A DNA stretch of 64,000 nt, taken from positions 434,001-498,000 of the forward strand of contig UGUC01000004.1 in the NCBI GenBank assembly GCA_900455155.1. Direction: 5' to 3'. The notes beneath the pieces are model-generated. The model worked only from the letters and a program-made list of their open reading frames with translations, was not told the origin of the DNA and did not search any database. Within the stretch, counting starts at the first letter, position 1, and each line of letters begins with the position of its first letter. The stretch comes from Providencia stuartii (lineage in GTDB: Bacteria > Pseudomonadota > Gammaproteobacteria > Enterobacterales > Enterobacteriaceae). The position numbers and the translations under genes were made by a program. Positions 43,637 to 52,899 of the stretch are shown piece by piece.

Positions 43637-45862
43637 ATGAAAACGACGGGAGTTAAAGTAACGCTTTTGTCGCTGGTTGTCAGTTATTCCTGCGCTTTAC
43701 AGGCCAAAAACGTGTCACTGGGGGACACGGCCGTGGCCACGGGGCAGCACAGTACGGCTGTCGGTGAGGGCAGTATGGCGCTGGGGAACAATATGACGGC
43801 GGAACAGGCGCAGGCGGCGATGAAAGCCCAGAATGCCCTGTTGCAGAACAGGGCGCAGGCGCATGAGCAGTACATGCAGACGCAGGCCCTGTTTGACAGT
43901 AAATCGCTGGCGAACAGCAATATTCTGGAGCGTCAGGAAGCGATGAAACCGTTGTTGCAGCAACAGGAGACCCTGGCGGGTCAGCGTACCGCGCAACAGC
44001 AGCAGGTGACACAGGCACAGCAGGTCGCTGACCGGATGGCACAGATTTATGAACGCAATCTGGGGGCGGTTTCACAGATTGTGGATGAGAATTTTGTGGC
44101 GTTGTGGCAGCAGGGGCAGGCTGACCGTCTGGCTCAGGAAGTGAAAAAACGGGTTGAGCAGGATACGTCGGTCAGTAATGACACGCAGTTTTATGTCAGT
44201 TATGTTAATGCCTATATTGAAGCGAAAACCAGAAGTGCTCTGGTTAATGAAACCATCAAAGAGAAAACCGGTTCTCAGATTACGACCAACTATCAGGGTG
44301 TGGCCCTGTCCCCGGTACTGAGTGCCGGCCACAGTGATAAAGCGATGCTGTGGTCGGATGCGGTCACGGACAGCGAGCAGAAGAAACAATTATCCCGTTT
44401 ACACCTGAATACCGCGGCCCTGAAGGGCGTTGCCGGTTATCAGGAAGAGCTGGCCAAAATCGCCCTGATCACCTCTGCGGACGGGAAAAAGAATCTGTAT
44501 CAGGCTTATCAGAAAAATGCCCGGCAGCAAATTGAGCAGGGGCTCACCGGGGTGACAGAGGCCGGGAAGCAGATCCTGTCAGAGCTGTATCTGGATAACA
44601 TCGATGAAGGCACCTTTAATCAGATGGTCAGCGGTATTTTCACCCGCTATGAGAATCAGCTGAACTACCTGATCCAGCTGGATAAGGTCAACAGTTTATC
44701 GCCGGACAGCCCGGATTATGCCAAAGAGTTACAGCAACTGCTGGTACTGGAAAGCCGTCCCCGGGATAACACCGTCGGGCTGAATACCAACCCGGAGGCG
44801 CTGAAACAAAAAGTGGATCAGTACCTTCAGGACAATGCGCTCAGTCACACACAGGCCATGTCGTCACAGGCCACACAGCTGAAACAGCAGTTATCGGCGG
44901 AAAAAGCCGTCACCGATCAGGCACTGAAGCAGGCAGAAACGCAACTCTCCCGGCTGGAAAAGGATCTCTCCGCGCTGGATACAAAGTTGTCTGATTTGCG
45001 TCCGACGCAATCCGAGCTGGAAAACATCCGGGATCTGGAGAAGGTGAAAGCCGAACTGGCGCAGAAACAGGCGGAATATCAGGCGGCGGATAAAGCCCTG
45101 AATGAGGCGCAGAGTACGCTGAGTCAGGGTAAACAGGCTGTTGCGGTCGGGGATAAGAGTCTGGCGCTGGGCGAAAAATCCGTGGCACTGGGTGTGGATG
45201 CCCGGGCGCTGGCGAAAAACAGTGTGGCACTGGGGGACGGCAGCCTGGCTGACCGGGATAACAGCGTGTCCGTCGGCCGTGAAGGTCAGGAACGTTTTCT
45301 GACGCATGTGGCGGCCGGCATTGCAAAAACGGATGCGGTCAACAAAGGGCAACTGGATGAGGAGCGGGATGCGCGTATTGCCGGCGATAAGCAGACGCTG
45401 AAACAGGCCATGGACTACACCGATGTGAGCATTCAGTACAGTGAGGCGAAGATAAACAAGCGGATTACGGAAGAGCAGCAGGCCCGTATTGAGGGGGAGG
45501 AACAGACCCTGGCGGCCGCAAACCGCTATACCGATGAGACGTTCGGGCAGGTGACCCACACGGTGCTGGACAATGCCCGGCAGTATACCGACCAGCGTTT
45601 CAGTCAGCTGGACAATAAAATCAGTCAGGTGGAGAAACGGGCCAATGCGGGGATTGCCGGGGTGACCGCAATATCTTCCATTCCGTATGTGAACAGTGAG
45701 CGTTTTTCGTTCGGGATGGCGATGGGGCATTACCGTGATGCACAGGCGATAGCCACCGGGGTGCAGTATAAGCCGACGGCCAATACCAATGTGCGCCTGA
45801 ATGCGTCATGGAATAACGGCGGCGATACCAGTATCGGCGCCGGGTTTGCGGTGGGCTGGTAA
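43637..45862 (+). CDS. taaP: Trimeric autotransporter adhesin TaaP
   Basis: Type Vc surface adhesin and autoagglutinin. From the ATG at 43637: signal peptide (LLSLVVSYSCALQAKNVS), YadA-like head repeats (VATGQHSTAVGEGSMALG), a long glutamine-rich coiled-coil stalk, a second head cluster near residue 505-560 (AVAVGDKSLALGEKSVALGV, NSVALGDGSLADRDNSVSVG), a neck (THVAAGIAKTDAVNKGQLD) and a C-terminal YadA anchor (ASWNNGGDTSIGAGFAVGW). About 741 aa, in keeping with TaaP, described as a roughly 78-kDa adhesin encoded on ICEPm1 of P. mirabilis. It interrupts the transfer operon, has its own terminator and an inverted repeat upstream, and so looks like cargo. Confidence 0.85.
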   Translation: MKTTGVKVTLLSLVVSYSCALQAKNVSLGDTAVATGQHSTAVGEGSMALGNNMTAEQAQAAMKAQNALLQNRAQAHEQYMQTQALFDSKSLANSNILERQEAMKPLLQQQETLAGQRTAQQQQVTQAQQVADRMAQIYERNLGAVSQIVDENFVALWQQGQADRLAQEVKKRVEQDTSVSNDTQFYVSYVNAYIEAKTRSALVNETIKEKTGSQITTNYQGVALSPVLSAGHSDKAMLWSDAVTDSEQKKQLSRLHLNTAALKGVAGYQEELAKIALITSADGKKNLYQAYQKNARQQIEQGLTGVTEAGKQILSELYLDNIDEGTFNQMVSGIFTRYENQLNYLIQLDKVNSLSPDSPDYAKELQQLLVLESRPRDNTVGLNTNPEALKQKVDQYLQDNALSHTQAMSSQATQLKQQLSAEKAVTDQALKQAETQLSRLEKDLSALDTKLSDLRPTQSELENIRDLEKVKAELAQKQAEYQAADKALNEAQSTLSQGKQAVAVGDKSLALGEKSVALGVDARALAKNSVALGDGSLADRDNSVSVGREGQERFLTHVAAGIAKTDAVNKGQLDEERDARIAGDKQTLKQAMDYTDVSIQYSEAKINKRITEEQQARIEGEEQTLAAANRYTDETFGQVTHTVLDNARQYTDQRFSQLDNKISQVEKRANAGIAGVTAISSIPYVNSERFSFGMAMGHYRDAQAIATGVQYKPTANTNVRLNASWNNGGDTSIGAGFAVGW

Positions 45863-45868
45863 CCGGTG

Positions 45869-45895
45869 AAAACCCGCCGATCACCGGCGGGTTTT
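45869..45895 (+). terminator. Intrinsic terminator after taaP
   Basis: AAAACCCGCCG (45869-45879) pairs perfectly with CGGCGGGTTTT (45885-45895), ending in T. It starts 6 bp after the taaP stop. Confidence 0.8.
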
Positions 45896-45940
45896 GATGC
45901 GCTTTTCTTCTCTCACCGTTCGTTTGTGAGGACTGACCGA

Positions 45941-46381
45941 ATGAAAAAACGATTTTTATCTCTTTCCGGATTGCTGATGCTGTCGCTGTCATGCCTGCCG
46001 TTGACCGCCGGGGCGGCAGTGGTGCTGTATACCACGCAGGATGACGCTCTGCCGCAGACGGACATCCCGTTTGAGGTGGTGTATCTGGATGCGCCTGAAC
46101 GCCTGCTGGATGAGGCCCTGCTTCAGCCGGGGACGGAACTGAGTGAAGCGGATGCCCCGCACATCACCGCCCTGTTACAAAGTCCGGCCTGGCAGGCCAG
46201 AGAAACGGCATTACGGCAGGCTTATCAGGGCGTGGTTCAGGCCTGGCAGCTGGGGGTGTCATCTCTGCCGGCGGTCGTCGTTGATGCGCAGTGGGTGGTT
46301 TACGGCACCACCGATATTGCACAGGCGGTGACGCAGATACAGCAGTACCGGGAACAACAGGAAGGAGGAGGTCAACCATGA
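45941..46381 (+). CDS. TIGR03757-family ICE protein
   Basis: 146 aa: signal peptide (LLMLSLSCLPLTAGAAVVLY), then FEVVYLDAPERLLDEALLQP, a helical middle, and VSSLPAVVVDAQWVVYGTTD, a thioredoxin/TrbC-TraW-like C-terminus. This is the PFL_4709 family. First of the last transfer group, after the taaP insert. Its TGA overlaps the next ATG. Confidence 0.84.
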   Translation: MKKRFLSLSGLLMLSLSCLPLTAGAAVVLYTTQDDALPQTDIPFEVVYLDAPERLLDEALLQPGTELSEADAPHITALLQSPAWQARETALRQAYQGVVQAWQLGVSSLPAVVVDAQWVVYGTTDIAQAVTQIQQYREQQEGGGQP

Positions 46382-47352
46382 CCCGACAATCACATCGCCG
46401 GCGTCTGGCGGGGGCTTTGTTACTCGGTTGTTCACTGGTGCCGGTGGCGGAAGCCAGTCTGAGTACCGCCACTCTGGTCGCTTCTGCGGCCTCACCGTCG
46501 TGTATCAGCTGGCGTATCAGCGGGATTTGCTACTGGCTGAAGTGTGGCTGGGGCGGCTGCCGTATCCGGACATCTGTCCGGGTGTCACATTTTATTCCGC
46601 AGGCGGTGGTCTCGGCCTACCATGCCCCGGGTGAAAACCCGTGGCGGGAAATGTCACTGGTCAGCGGGGCGGCCGGCGGGATTGAAAATGCCGTGACCGG
46701 CGTGCTGAGCGGGGTATCTGCCGGGGGCGGAAACAGTGAACAGAAGTTTGAGGCAAAACGTAAAACCGCCCTGCACTTTTTTTATGCGGATGCTATCGGT
46801 CATCCGGCAACCACCCTTATCGGCGGCAGTATTCCGGGGTATTCCTGTGACAGCGCAGCCACACCGCTGTTTCCTTATTACCTGAGCACGCTCGACAGTG
46901 TGCCGTGGCGGCTCGGTGTGCCGGAAATGGCGTATCCGGAAGCGATAATTCCCGGGAAACGGGAAATCGGGGGGCAGAGCCGGGGCAACATGTGGGGAAA
47001 TCTCTATCCGCGCAGCGGTTTTGTCAACCAGCAGGACGGGGATAAAGCGGCGGCTGTGGTGGCGCAGCGCGTGGCAGATATTATGACCCGCACCGGGCAG
47101 GCGCATACCTATGTGCCCCTGAAAGGCAACCGCCGGGATGGCTATTGGCCGCCGGACGCGGTGACGGAGAATACCGGGACAAAAAACCATAAATGGCAGC
47201 GCCTGTCGCCGGGGCTGAAAAACAGCTGTGCGGTGTTTCCGGATGAGGGCGGAGCACAGGCACAGGACGGTAATTATGCCTGGGCATTGTGGCAGCCGTA
47301 CAGCTGCTGCAAGCGCATGGGGCAAAAATTTCTGTACAGCACAACGTTTTAA
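46378..47352 (+). CDS. TIGR03756-family ICE protein (TraU-like)
   Basis: About 324 aa from the ATG at 46378, overlapping the preceding stop. Signal peptide (AGALLLGCSLVPVAEA), then the cysteine-rich TraU-like core ISWRISGICYWLKCGWGGCR and TSVRVSHFIPQAVVSAYHAP, and a tail ALWQPYSCCKRMGQKFLYST. Exported and disulfide-rich; TraU homologues are needed for F-type pilus function and DNA transfer. PFL_4710 family. Confidence 0.86.
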   Translation: MTRQSHRRRLAGALLLGCSLVPVAEASLSTATLVASAASPSCISWRISGICYWLKCGWGGCRIRTSVRVSHFIPQAVVSAYHAPGENPWREMSLVSGAAGGIENAVTGVLSGVSAGGGNSEQKFEAKRKTALHFFYADAIGHPATTLIGGSIPGYSCDSAATPLFPYYLSTLDSVPWRLGVPEMAYPEAIIPGKREIGGQSRGNMWGNLYPRSGFVNQQDGDKAAAVVAQRVADIMTRTGQAHTYVPLKGNRRDGYWPPDAVTENTGTKNHKWQRLSPGLKNSCAVFPDEGGAQAQDGNYAWALWQPYSCCKRMGQKFLYSTTF

Positions 47353-47366
47353 GCAGGGATTTTAAG

Positions 47367-48809
47367 ATGATGAAAGCAAAACGACACACGTTTTTTCCGC
47401 CGGCGCTGACACTGATGGTGTTATGCAGTGTACCGGCATTTTCTGTCCGGGCCGGGCTGGATTTTTCTGCCGGTGCGAATGATATCGGCTACGGCGCAAA
47501 TGTTTCCGGCGCGGTCTCCGACAAACTGTACTACAACCTGGGCGGCGGCACGGTGTTATCCCAGCCGCCGGGGCGCAGTAATCTGCAACGTCTGGGGATG
47601 AGCATGGGCTGGAACAGTGATCTGATGTGCGGCAATTTTGATATCAAAACCACGGTGGGCAACCAGCTGAACGGGGTGACGGCCGGCTTTAAGAATCTGA
47701 TGAGTGAGGTGATCCAGAATGCCACCGGGGCGGTGGCCAGTCTGCCGGCGATGGCTATCCAGCGGGCGAATCCCGGCCTGTATGAAATGCTGACCAACGG
47801 GGTGTTGCAGGCTAATGTGGCGTTTGATAAGGCGCAGCTGAACTGTCAGAACATGGCTAAACGGATGATGGACTTTTCAGAAAATAATCAGTGGACGCAG
47901 GCGGCGATCCTCGAAGAAGCAAAGAATATCATCAATAACAGTGACGGGGATGCGGTAAAAACTGACCAGCAAATTCAGCAAAGCAGTGGCGATAAAGGGG
48001 TTGTATGGATAGGCGGGAAACAGCGCGGTGGGGTTGGTCAGCCTGCGATTCAGCCGGCGCAGGATTTTGCACAGGCCGGCTTTAATATCATGAACGGTCT
48101 GCCGGCAACCAGTACGGCCCCGGTGCCGGCCGGCCAGTGTAACGGAGCCGCTTGCAGGCGCTTTGCCAACAGTGAGGAAGCCGCTCAGGTGGTCACACAG
48201 GTGCTGGGCAGCAAATCGGTCCGCACCTGCACCAATCCGGCGGATTGTCAGAGCGGCGGTGAGGCGGAGCAACCGGGCAGTTCCCAGCCAGGAACCGGGC
48301 TGGCACCGGTGCTGGAGACCACCACCCGGGAAAATTTGGAACAGCTGCATAAACTGGTGAACAGCCGGGGCGCGGTCGGGGCGGCAGAGTTGGCGAAACT
48401 GAAAACCGGCAGCCTGACGGTCTCCCGGGGGGTGATTGAAGCGCTGCGCCGGGATCCGGATAAAACGGTATTAACACAGCGTCTGGCCGGTGAGCTGGCG
48501 ATGGCGGACACGATGGAGCTGGCGCTGACGATGCGCCGGATGCTGATCACCGGCCAGGGGGAGCCGAATGCCGGTAATTTTCCGAAAGCCCAGGAGATCG
48601 GTAACCAGTCGGTTGACCAGCTGGATCGCGAAATCGGGATGCTGCAAACGGAAATGGAAGTGCGTAAATCCATTGCCAATAACGCGATGCTGACGGTGAT
48701 TGAGCGTGATCAGCAACGGACACAGGCGAACCCTGCCACCCAGACCCCAGATAATACGGATGTGCGTGTACAGGGACTGGAGCAAAACAGTGACACCGGA
48801 GGACGTTAA
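47367..48809 (+). CDS. TIGR03755-family ICE protein (TraH-like)
   Basis: About 480 aa: signal peptide ending VRAG, GANDIGYGANVSGAVSDKLY, YNLGGGTVLSQPPGRSNLQR, MSMGWNSDLMCGNFDIKTTV, and a C-terminal helical region LDREIGMLQTEMEVRKSIAN. PFL_4711 family, in the position of the TraH-type periplasmic assembly protein. An ATG at 47370 is an equal alternative start; GGGA lies upstream. Confidence 0.84.
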   Translation: MMKAKRHTFFPPALTLMVLCSVPAFSVRAGLDFSAGANDIGYGANVSGAVSDKLYYNLGGGTVLSQPPGRSNLQRLGMSMGWNSDLMCGNFDIKTTVGNQLNGVTAGFKNLMSEVIQNATGAVASLPAMAIQRANPGLYEMLTNGVLQANVAFDKAQLNCQNMAKRMMDFSENNQWTQAAILEEAKNIINNSDGDAVKTDQQIQQSSGDKGVVWIGGKQRGGVGQPAIQPAQDFAQAGFNIMNGLPATSTAPVPAGQCNGAACRRFANSEEAAQVVTQVLGSKSVRTCTNPADCQSGGEAEQPGSSQPGTGLAPVLETTTRENLEQLHKLVNSRGAVGAAELAKLKTGSLTVSRGVIEALRRDPDKTVLTQRLAGELAMADTMELALTMRRMLITGQGEPNAGNFPKAQEIGNQSVDQLDREIGMLQTEMEVRKSIANNAMLTVIERDQQRTQANPATQTPDNTDVRVQGLEQNSDTGGR

Positions 48810-49148
48810 ATGACGAAAGGAAAAACCGGGCGCCGGTTATGGCCGGTGCTGAAAGTAACCGGGCTGACCCTGCTCAGTATGGTGGTGTTGCTGGCGGTGG
48901 CTCAGCTGGGGCTGAGTTATTACGGTGAGGCGGACAGTCTGCGCCGGGCGTTTTACCGTGCCCGCTGGTTCTGGCTGGTCTGGCGGTGTGTGTTGTACGG
49001 AGCCGTGGCGGTTGGATTATGGAAACTGTATCACCACCCGAAAGTCAGTGAGACGGCCCGGCGCAGTCTGAAGCGCAGCGGGCTGGCGATGGCCGCCTTT
49101 GTGGCGGTGAGTGAATGGTCAGTCTGGGCGGGAGGTGACGGCTTATGA
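48810..49148 (+). CDS. Small ICE membrane protein before TraG
   Basis: 112 aa with three hydrophobic stretches (VTGLTLLSMVVLLAVAQLGL; WLVWRCVLYGAVAVGLW; GLAMAAFVAVSEWSVWAG) and the segment LYHHPKVSETARRSLKRSG. Starts one base after the TraH-like stop and overlaps the TraG start, so it is co-translated with the mating-pair genes. Conserved in position in related ICEs; function unknown. Confidence 0.68.
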   Translation: MTKGKTGRRLWPVLKVTGLTLLSMVVLLAVAQLGLSYYGEADSLRRAFYRARWFWLVWRCVLYGAVAVGLWKLYHHPKVSETARRSLKRSGLAMAAFVAVSEWSVWAGGDGL

Positions 49149-50661
49149 TGACAAACAGTTATCTCGAGTATTTTCTCACGCTGCTGGCCTGGGTGGTGAA
49201 TAACGGATTGTGGTCGGTACTGACCAGCACCGGGCTGTTTGCGCTGCCGCTGGTCTTTAAAGTGCTGGAGATCTGGCTGAAAGTGCGGGAAGAGGGGGAG
49301 GATGAGGGTAACAAAGGTTCACTGGCAATTGTGCGTATCGAGAACGCGCTTTACGGCGCCTTTGTGGTGATCCTGTTTTGTTGTGTGCCGTTGATGGAGG
49401 TGAGTGTCAGTACCCTGCAATTTGATACCAGCCGGACCAAAACCTGCGGCACCTGGACCCCGGTGAAGCCGGCGGAATCCGGTTACAGCGGCGTGGTGTC
49501 GTCACTGGATAATCAGACAGCCAAAATCCCGCTGTGGTGGATGCTGGTACATAAGCTGTCGAAAGGGGTGACTCAGGCGGCGGTGGCCAGCATTCCGTGC
49601 CGGCCGGATTTGCGTCAGGTGCGTTTTGAGGTGCAGCACAGCAACATTAAAAATCCGGCGCTGGCTGCCGCACTTCAGGATTTTACGGATGACTGTTACT
49701 CACGTGCCCTGTATGACTGGAAAGCGAAAGATCAGGGAAAAACACAGGATGAAAAAACGTTACAGGATATCACCTGGATAGGCTCGGCCACCTTTATGAA
49801 AGGGGAATATCATCAGATCCAGTCACGGACACCGCGGGCGGGCTTTCCCTGGGATGCCGACCGGGATGACGGGTATGCGAATGTCAACGGCAACGGTTAC
49901 CCGACCTGTTATCAGTGGTGGAATGATGCGAATGCAGGGTTACTGAAACTTGTCAAAGAGCAGACCGATGAAGGGATGTGGCTGCGTGCCCGGGCGGCGA
50001 TGAAGCTGATTAATAAAAACTCGAAAGAGTTTGAGGAGGCCATCGTCCGCCGGCTGGTGAGTCCGGCGAATCTGGATGTCTCCGGCGGCCGGGTATACCG
50101 GGGATACGGGGGTAATGCGGATATGACGGTGATGAATGAGCTGGCCAGAATGGGAGGGGTAGCCGGGACTTCGCTGGCGTCACTGGGGGCATTCCCTGCC
50201 TTTGATACGATGCGACAGTCCTTACCGATGGTGCAGGGGCTGATGTTAATGGCGGTGTATATCATGATCCCGATGGTGCTGATGTTTTCGGCGTATGAAT
50301 TTAAGACGGCGATAACGGTGACGTTTGTGATATTTGCGCTGAACTTTCTGACATTCTGGTGGGAGCTGGCACGCTGGATAGACAGCTGGATGATGGAGGC
50401 ACTGTATAATTCCGATACGCACAGTCAGTGGAATATGAACGGGCTTCAGAACACGTCTGATGATGTCATTATGAACCTGGTAATGGGAACGATGTTTTTT
50501 GGTGTTGCCGGCGTTGTGGTTGACAGCATTTGGTTGGGCTGGAGCTAAAGTTGGGTCCGAGCTAGGTAATATGACATCTAACGCGACTTCACCTGCGCAT
50601 AGTGCGGGGGGGGAAAGGAGGACAGTTAGCAGAACAAGCTATTTCTAAAAAAGTTAACTAA
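49145..50661 (+). CDS. traG: TraG N-terminal-domain mating-pair protein, two frame breaks near the end
   Basis: Polytopic inner-membrane protein for mating-pair stabilisation and T4SS assembly. Membrane segments flank a periplasmic domain (TCGTWTPVKPAESGYSGVVS, KIPLWWMLVHKLSKGVTQAA, FPWDADRDDGYANVNGNGYP), then VQGLMLMAVYIMIPMVLMFS near 365. The first stop at 50546 is caused by one extra base near 50541. The frame then continues KVGSELGNMTSNATSPAHSA, and after a G8 run near 50605-50612 ends GGQLAEQAISKKVN at TAA 50659-50661. This gives about 504 aa, the usual family length, and explains an otherwise empty stretch. Confidence 0.84.
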
Positions 50662-50672
50662 TAATATTTTGA

Positions 50673-50705
50673 AGCCAGCTGCAAAATTTAGTTTTGTGGC
50701 TGGCT
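50673..50705. terminator. Bidirectional terminator between traG and the DUF3742-like gene
   Basis: AGCCAGC (50673-50679) faces GCTGGCT (50699-50705), with inner CAAAA/TTTTG pairs making a long stem. It lies between two convergent genes. Confidence 0.7.
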
Positions 50706-51111
50706 AATCTTCGTCAATATTTATTCCGTTCATATAATATCCAAAACCTTGGTTGCCATTTCTAAAGTCGTCACTATTGCCAACGAGATTGGATTGCCAT
50801 TCATTATTGTTATCAGTGGATTGAATGTTATTTCCTGAAGAAATATCAATGTGTTCTATTACAGAAAATAAAATCACCAACGCTCCAAAGGTAAATAGGA
50901 TGTACAAACTGAAATAAGCCAGTAACGCGATGACTGCGAGAGTTATAGATACCAGTGGAATATGCCCCAGCCAACCCGGCATATTTTTGCTTTTGGCGCT
51001 TGCCACACAGTTCTTATCGAAAGCCTTCAATTTTTTGATTAGCCATTTTGCTTTATAAGCTGCTTTTATGCCCCAGCGTTCTCCTCTGGAAGCGGCTGTT
51101 TTATCACTCAT
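50704..51111 (-). CDS. DUF3742-like membrane protein
   Basis: 135 aa: a basic start (GERWGIKAAYKAKWLIKKLK), a hydrophobic hairpin (IPLVSITLAVIALLAYFSLY, LFTFGALVILFSVI), an acidic, polar tail and the end motif FRNGNQGFGYYMNGINIDED. The layout and a tail resembling W/F-R-x-G-x-x-GFG-x-Y fit DUF3742, a family that lies convergent to TraG in GI-type ICEs. Function unknown. Assigned from memory of the motif and of position. Confidence 0.55.
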   Translation of the reverse strand: MSDKTAASRGERWGIKAAYKAKWLIKKLKAFDKNCVASAKSKNMPGWLGHIPLVSITLAVIALLAYFSLYILFTFGALVILFSVIEHIDISSGNNIQSTDNNNEWQSNLVGNSDDFRNGNQGFGYYMNGINIDED

Positions 51112-51212
51112 TTCCCCCTCCGGTAATCAGTGAGTCTGATTTATCTCATGCTTGTCGTCTATCGTTAATACAATTTTAGGTCGATTTTTAATCATTGTCT
51201 ACATCTTGTGAG

Positions 51213-51325
51213 TTATGCACATATCCACGGTCACCAAGCCAGTGCAACCCGATGCCAACAAGCAATCGGGTAAACGGGAGCGTACAGGGCATCGGCCCTG
51301 ATGGTGGCGGTGGGTATGTGTATAA
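51213..51325. other. Origin-like island: two DnaA-box matches around inverted repeats
   Basis: In the 342-bp gap between the DUF3742-like gene and the next gene, TTATGCACA (51213-51221) and TGTGTATAA (51317-51325, inverted) both fit TTATNCACA. Between them is a GC-richer block with an 8-bp inverted repeat CCGATGCC (51249-51256)/GGCATCGG (51288-51295) and an overlapping ACCCGAT (51247-51253)/ATCGGGT (51265-51271). Candidate replication or transfer origin; not proven. The rest of the gap is AT-rich with nothing I recognise. Confidence 0.35.
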
Positions 51326-51453
51326 CTTTTTTGTTGCCTTCATATAAAAATCTTATTCTTTCATCTGGATGGATTTATTGAATTTGATTTTTTATGTCAG
51401 TTTAAGTAAGTTTTTAATATGTATCCGAGTCCTTGTATATAGGAGATGATAAT

Positions 51454-51992
51454 ATGAATTTTATTTTTTGGTTTGTGGTCTTAATAGGGGCGGGATATTT
51501 GTGGAGGAGGAGGGGTTGGTTCAGTAAAATAAGGAAGCAATACTCAAGGAGAAAAACAACATTAAATGGTAACAAAGGATGTTTATATAATAAAAAAAAT
51601 GACAATGATGCTTTGGAAGGTAATGGGGATTGTAATAATTTTTATTCTGAGAATAAAGAAAGTTTCTTTTGGTTAATGATCGAGAGAGGTATTAAATTTT
51701 ACAGAAAAGAATATTTGACTACGATTACTGAAAAAAATATCATGATAAGTTAGTGAGCTGGTTTGGTGAGAAATGTTATATACATTGTCAGGTTAGTTTA
51801 GGGAGTTTATTTATATTCCCAAAACAAAAAAATTTTACTGATGAAGAACAAAAACGTTTTTTTTCTGTTTGTAATAGAATGTCCTTGGATTTTATTTTAA
51901 CATTTAAAACTAATATGCCCTTCTTACGTGTTTCTGTTGACTCTATGAAAAATAAACCGCCTGTTTGGGATGTTTATGATAAATCCAAATAA
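51454..51992 (+). CDS. Hypothetical membrane-anchored protein, one frame break
   Basis: AT-rich gene unlike the transfer genes around it. The start has AGGAG 8 nt before the ATG and an N-terminal anchor (FIFWFVVLIGAGYLWRRRGW), followed by a polar region. After a frame change in an A7 run near 51731-51737 it continues HDKLVSWFGEKCYIHCQVSL, FIFPKQKNFTDEEQKRFFSV and LRVSVDSMKNKPPVWDVYDK. About 178 aa if joined. No family recognised. The base composition suggests separate acquisition. Confidence 0.55.
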
Positions 51993-52125
51993 AAACATAT
52001 CTGATTGTTGAGTTTTCGTGATTAAAGATGGCATTGATTATTAATACGATGAAGAACCAACAAGGGGATATTTAATAAAGAGAAAAAGGAGGATGTAAAA
52101 TATTCTCCTTTTTCTTTATCGGGTA

Positions 52126-52154
52126 TTGACGAAAAAAGAAAGTTTGATTAAATT
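52126..52154 (+). promoter_or_regulatory. Putative promoter of hairpin array 1
   Basis: TTGACG (52126-52131), 17-bp spacer, TAAATT (52149-52154). Expected start of transcription near 52161, just before the first hairpin of the array at 52169. Confidence 0.5.
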
Positions 52155-52168
52155 TACCACGTTACACC

Positions 52169-52386
52169 GTTGCTTAATGCAACATTGCCAATGCTTCGGT
52201 TGTCTGAGAGAAGCGCCTACGGGTGACAACAATGCCAATCCGGCAATCTGAGAGGAACGCCTACGGGTGATTGCCACTGCCAATCCTCGGGTCATCTGAG
52301 ACGAGGGCCTACGGGCGATGACAGAACTCCGTTCGTCCTTGAAATCGACGGAGGGTGATAACAGAATAGCGTTATCATCAGGATTA
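52169..52386 (+). repeat. Hairpin-array repeat, copy 1
   Basis: About 218 bp, nearly identical to 54603-54822. It contains six stems in a row: 52169-52183 (GTTGC/GCAAC), 52199-52230 (GTTGTC/GACAAC), 52242-52275 (GGCAATC/GATTGCC), 52291-52322 (GTCATC/GATGAC), 52327-52353 (CTCCGT/ACGGAG), 52357-52376 (GATAAC/GTTATC). Stems two to four have different stem bases but almost the same loop (TGAGA...CGCCTACGGG) and each is preceded by GCCAAT. Different stems with one loop indicate selection for RNA structure. No reading frame is evident. Confidence 0.85.
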
Positions 52387-52599
52387 ACTGCACTTCAGTG
52401 ACCATGTCACAGCTATCCGGTCACCCGGATATCCACAAAAAAGCAGAGTATGCGATAACGTGTATCTGCCTCTTCTGATGTGTTCTGACGAATACGTCCT
52501 GCTTTCTGCAACCTTTGTATGCCCGGTATGACGCGTTTCCATTGCGCAGCTTTGGAAAGCGGCATCTTCGGAGCAATACATTGAGCAGCAGAATGATGG

Positions 52600-52646
52600 G
52601 CGTGCGTCACTTTCGTCAAGTGAAACGAAGACAAAGTGACGCACGC
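52600..52646. repeat. 14-bp perfect inverted repeat upstream of the integrase
   Basis: GCGTGCGTCACTTT (52600-52613) and AAAGTGACGCACGC (52633-52646), with a nested TTTCGT/ACGAA inside and no T-tract, so it is not a standard terminator. It lies in the 900-bp region between genes at 51993 and 52900. That region also holds array 1 and a small CAGTTC-AGA-GAACTG palindrome at 52883-52897, and has no convincing gene. Confidence 0.7.
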
Positions 52647-52899
52647 AAGTGCATACGCTCAGAACGCTTCAATACTGGTCTTACAGCAAAACTGACAATC
52701 TGACAGACATGTAATGCATTGCTCAGAACGGCTGAAAGTCTTTCAACGCTCAACGTTTATATGATGATAAAAACGTATAACATTATGAAAAAAGGAGAAA
52801 AAACGACACGATACCAAGGCGACGTCAGGAAACTGACGGACGGAGGTGCCCTGATAACGGGGGCCGGTCTGATGACCGCAAACAGTTCAGAGAACTGAT

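Noticed and set aside
44891..45730. Minus-strand frame of 279 codons
   Set aside because: It lies wholly antisense to taaP with no plausible start signal or motif.
50549..50661. Empty intergenic stretch after traG
   Set aside because: Reading through two one-base insertions continues TraG to its normal length, ending at 50661.
52169..52386. CRISPR array
   Set aside because: The repeated part is a loop inside hairpins with differing arms, there are only three units and no unique spacers of constant length, and no cas gene is nearby.
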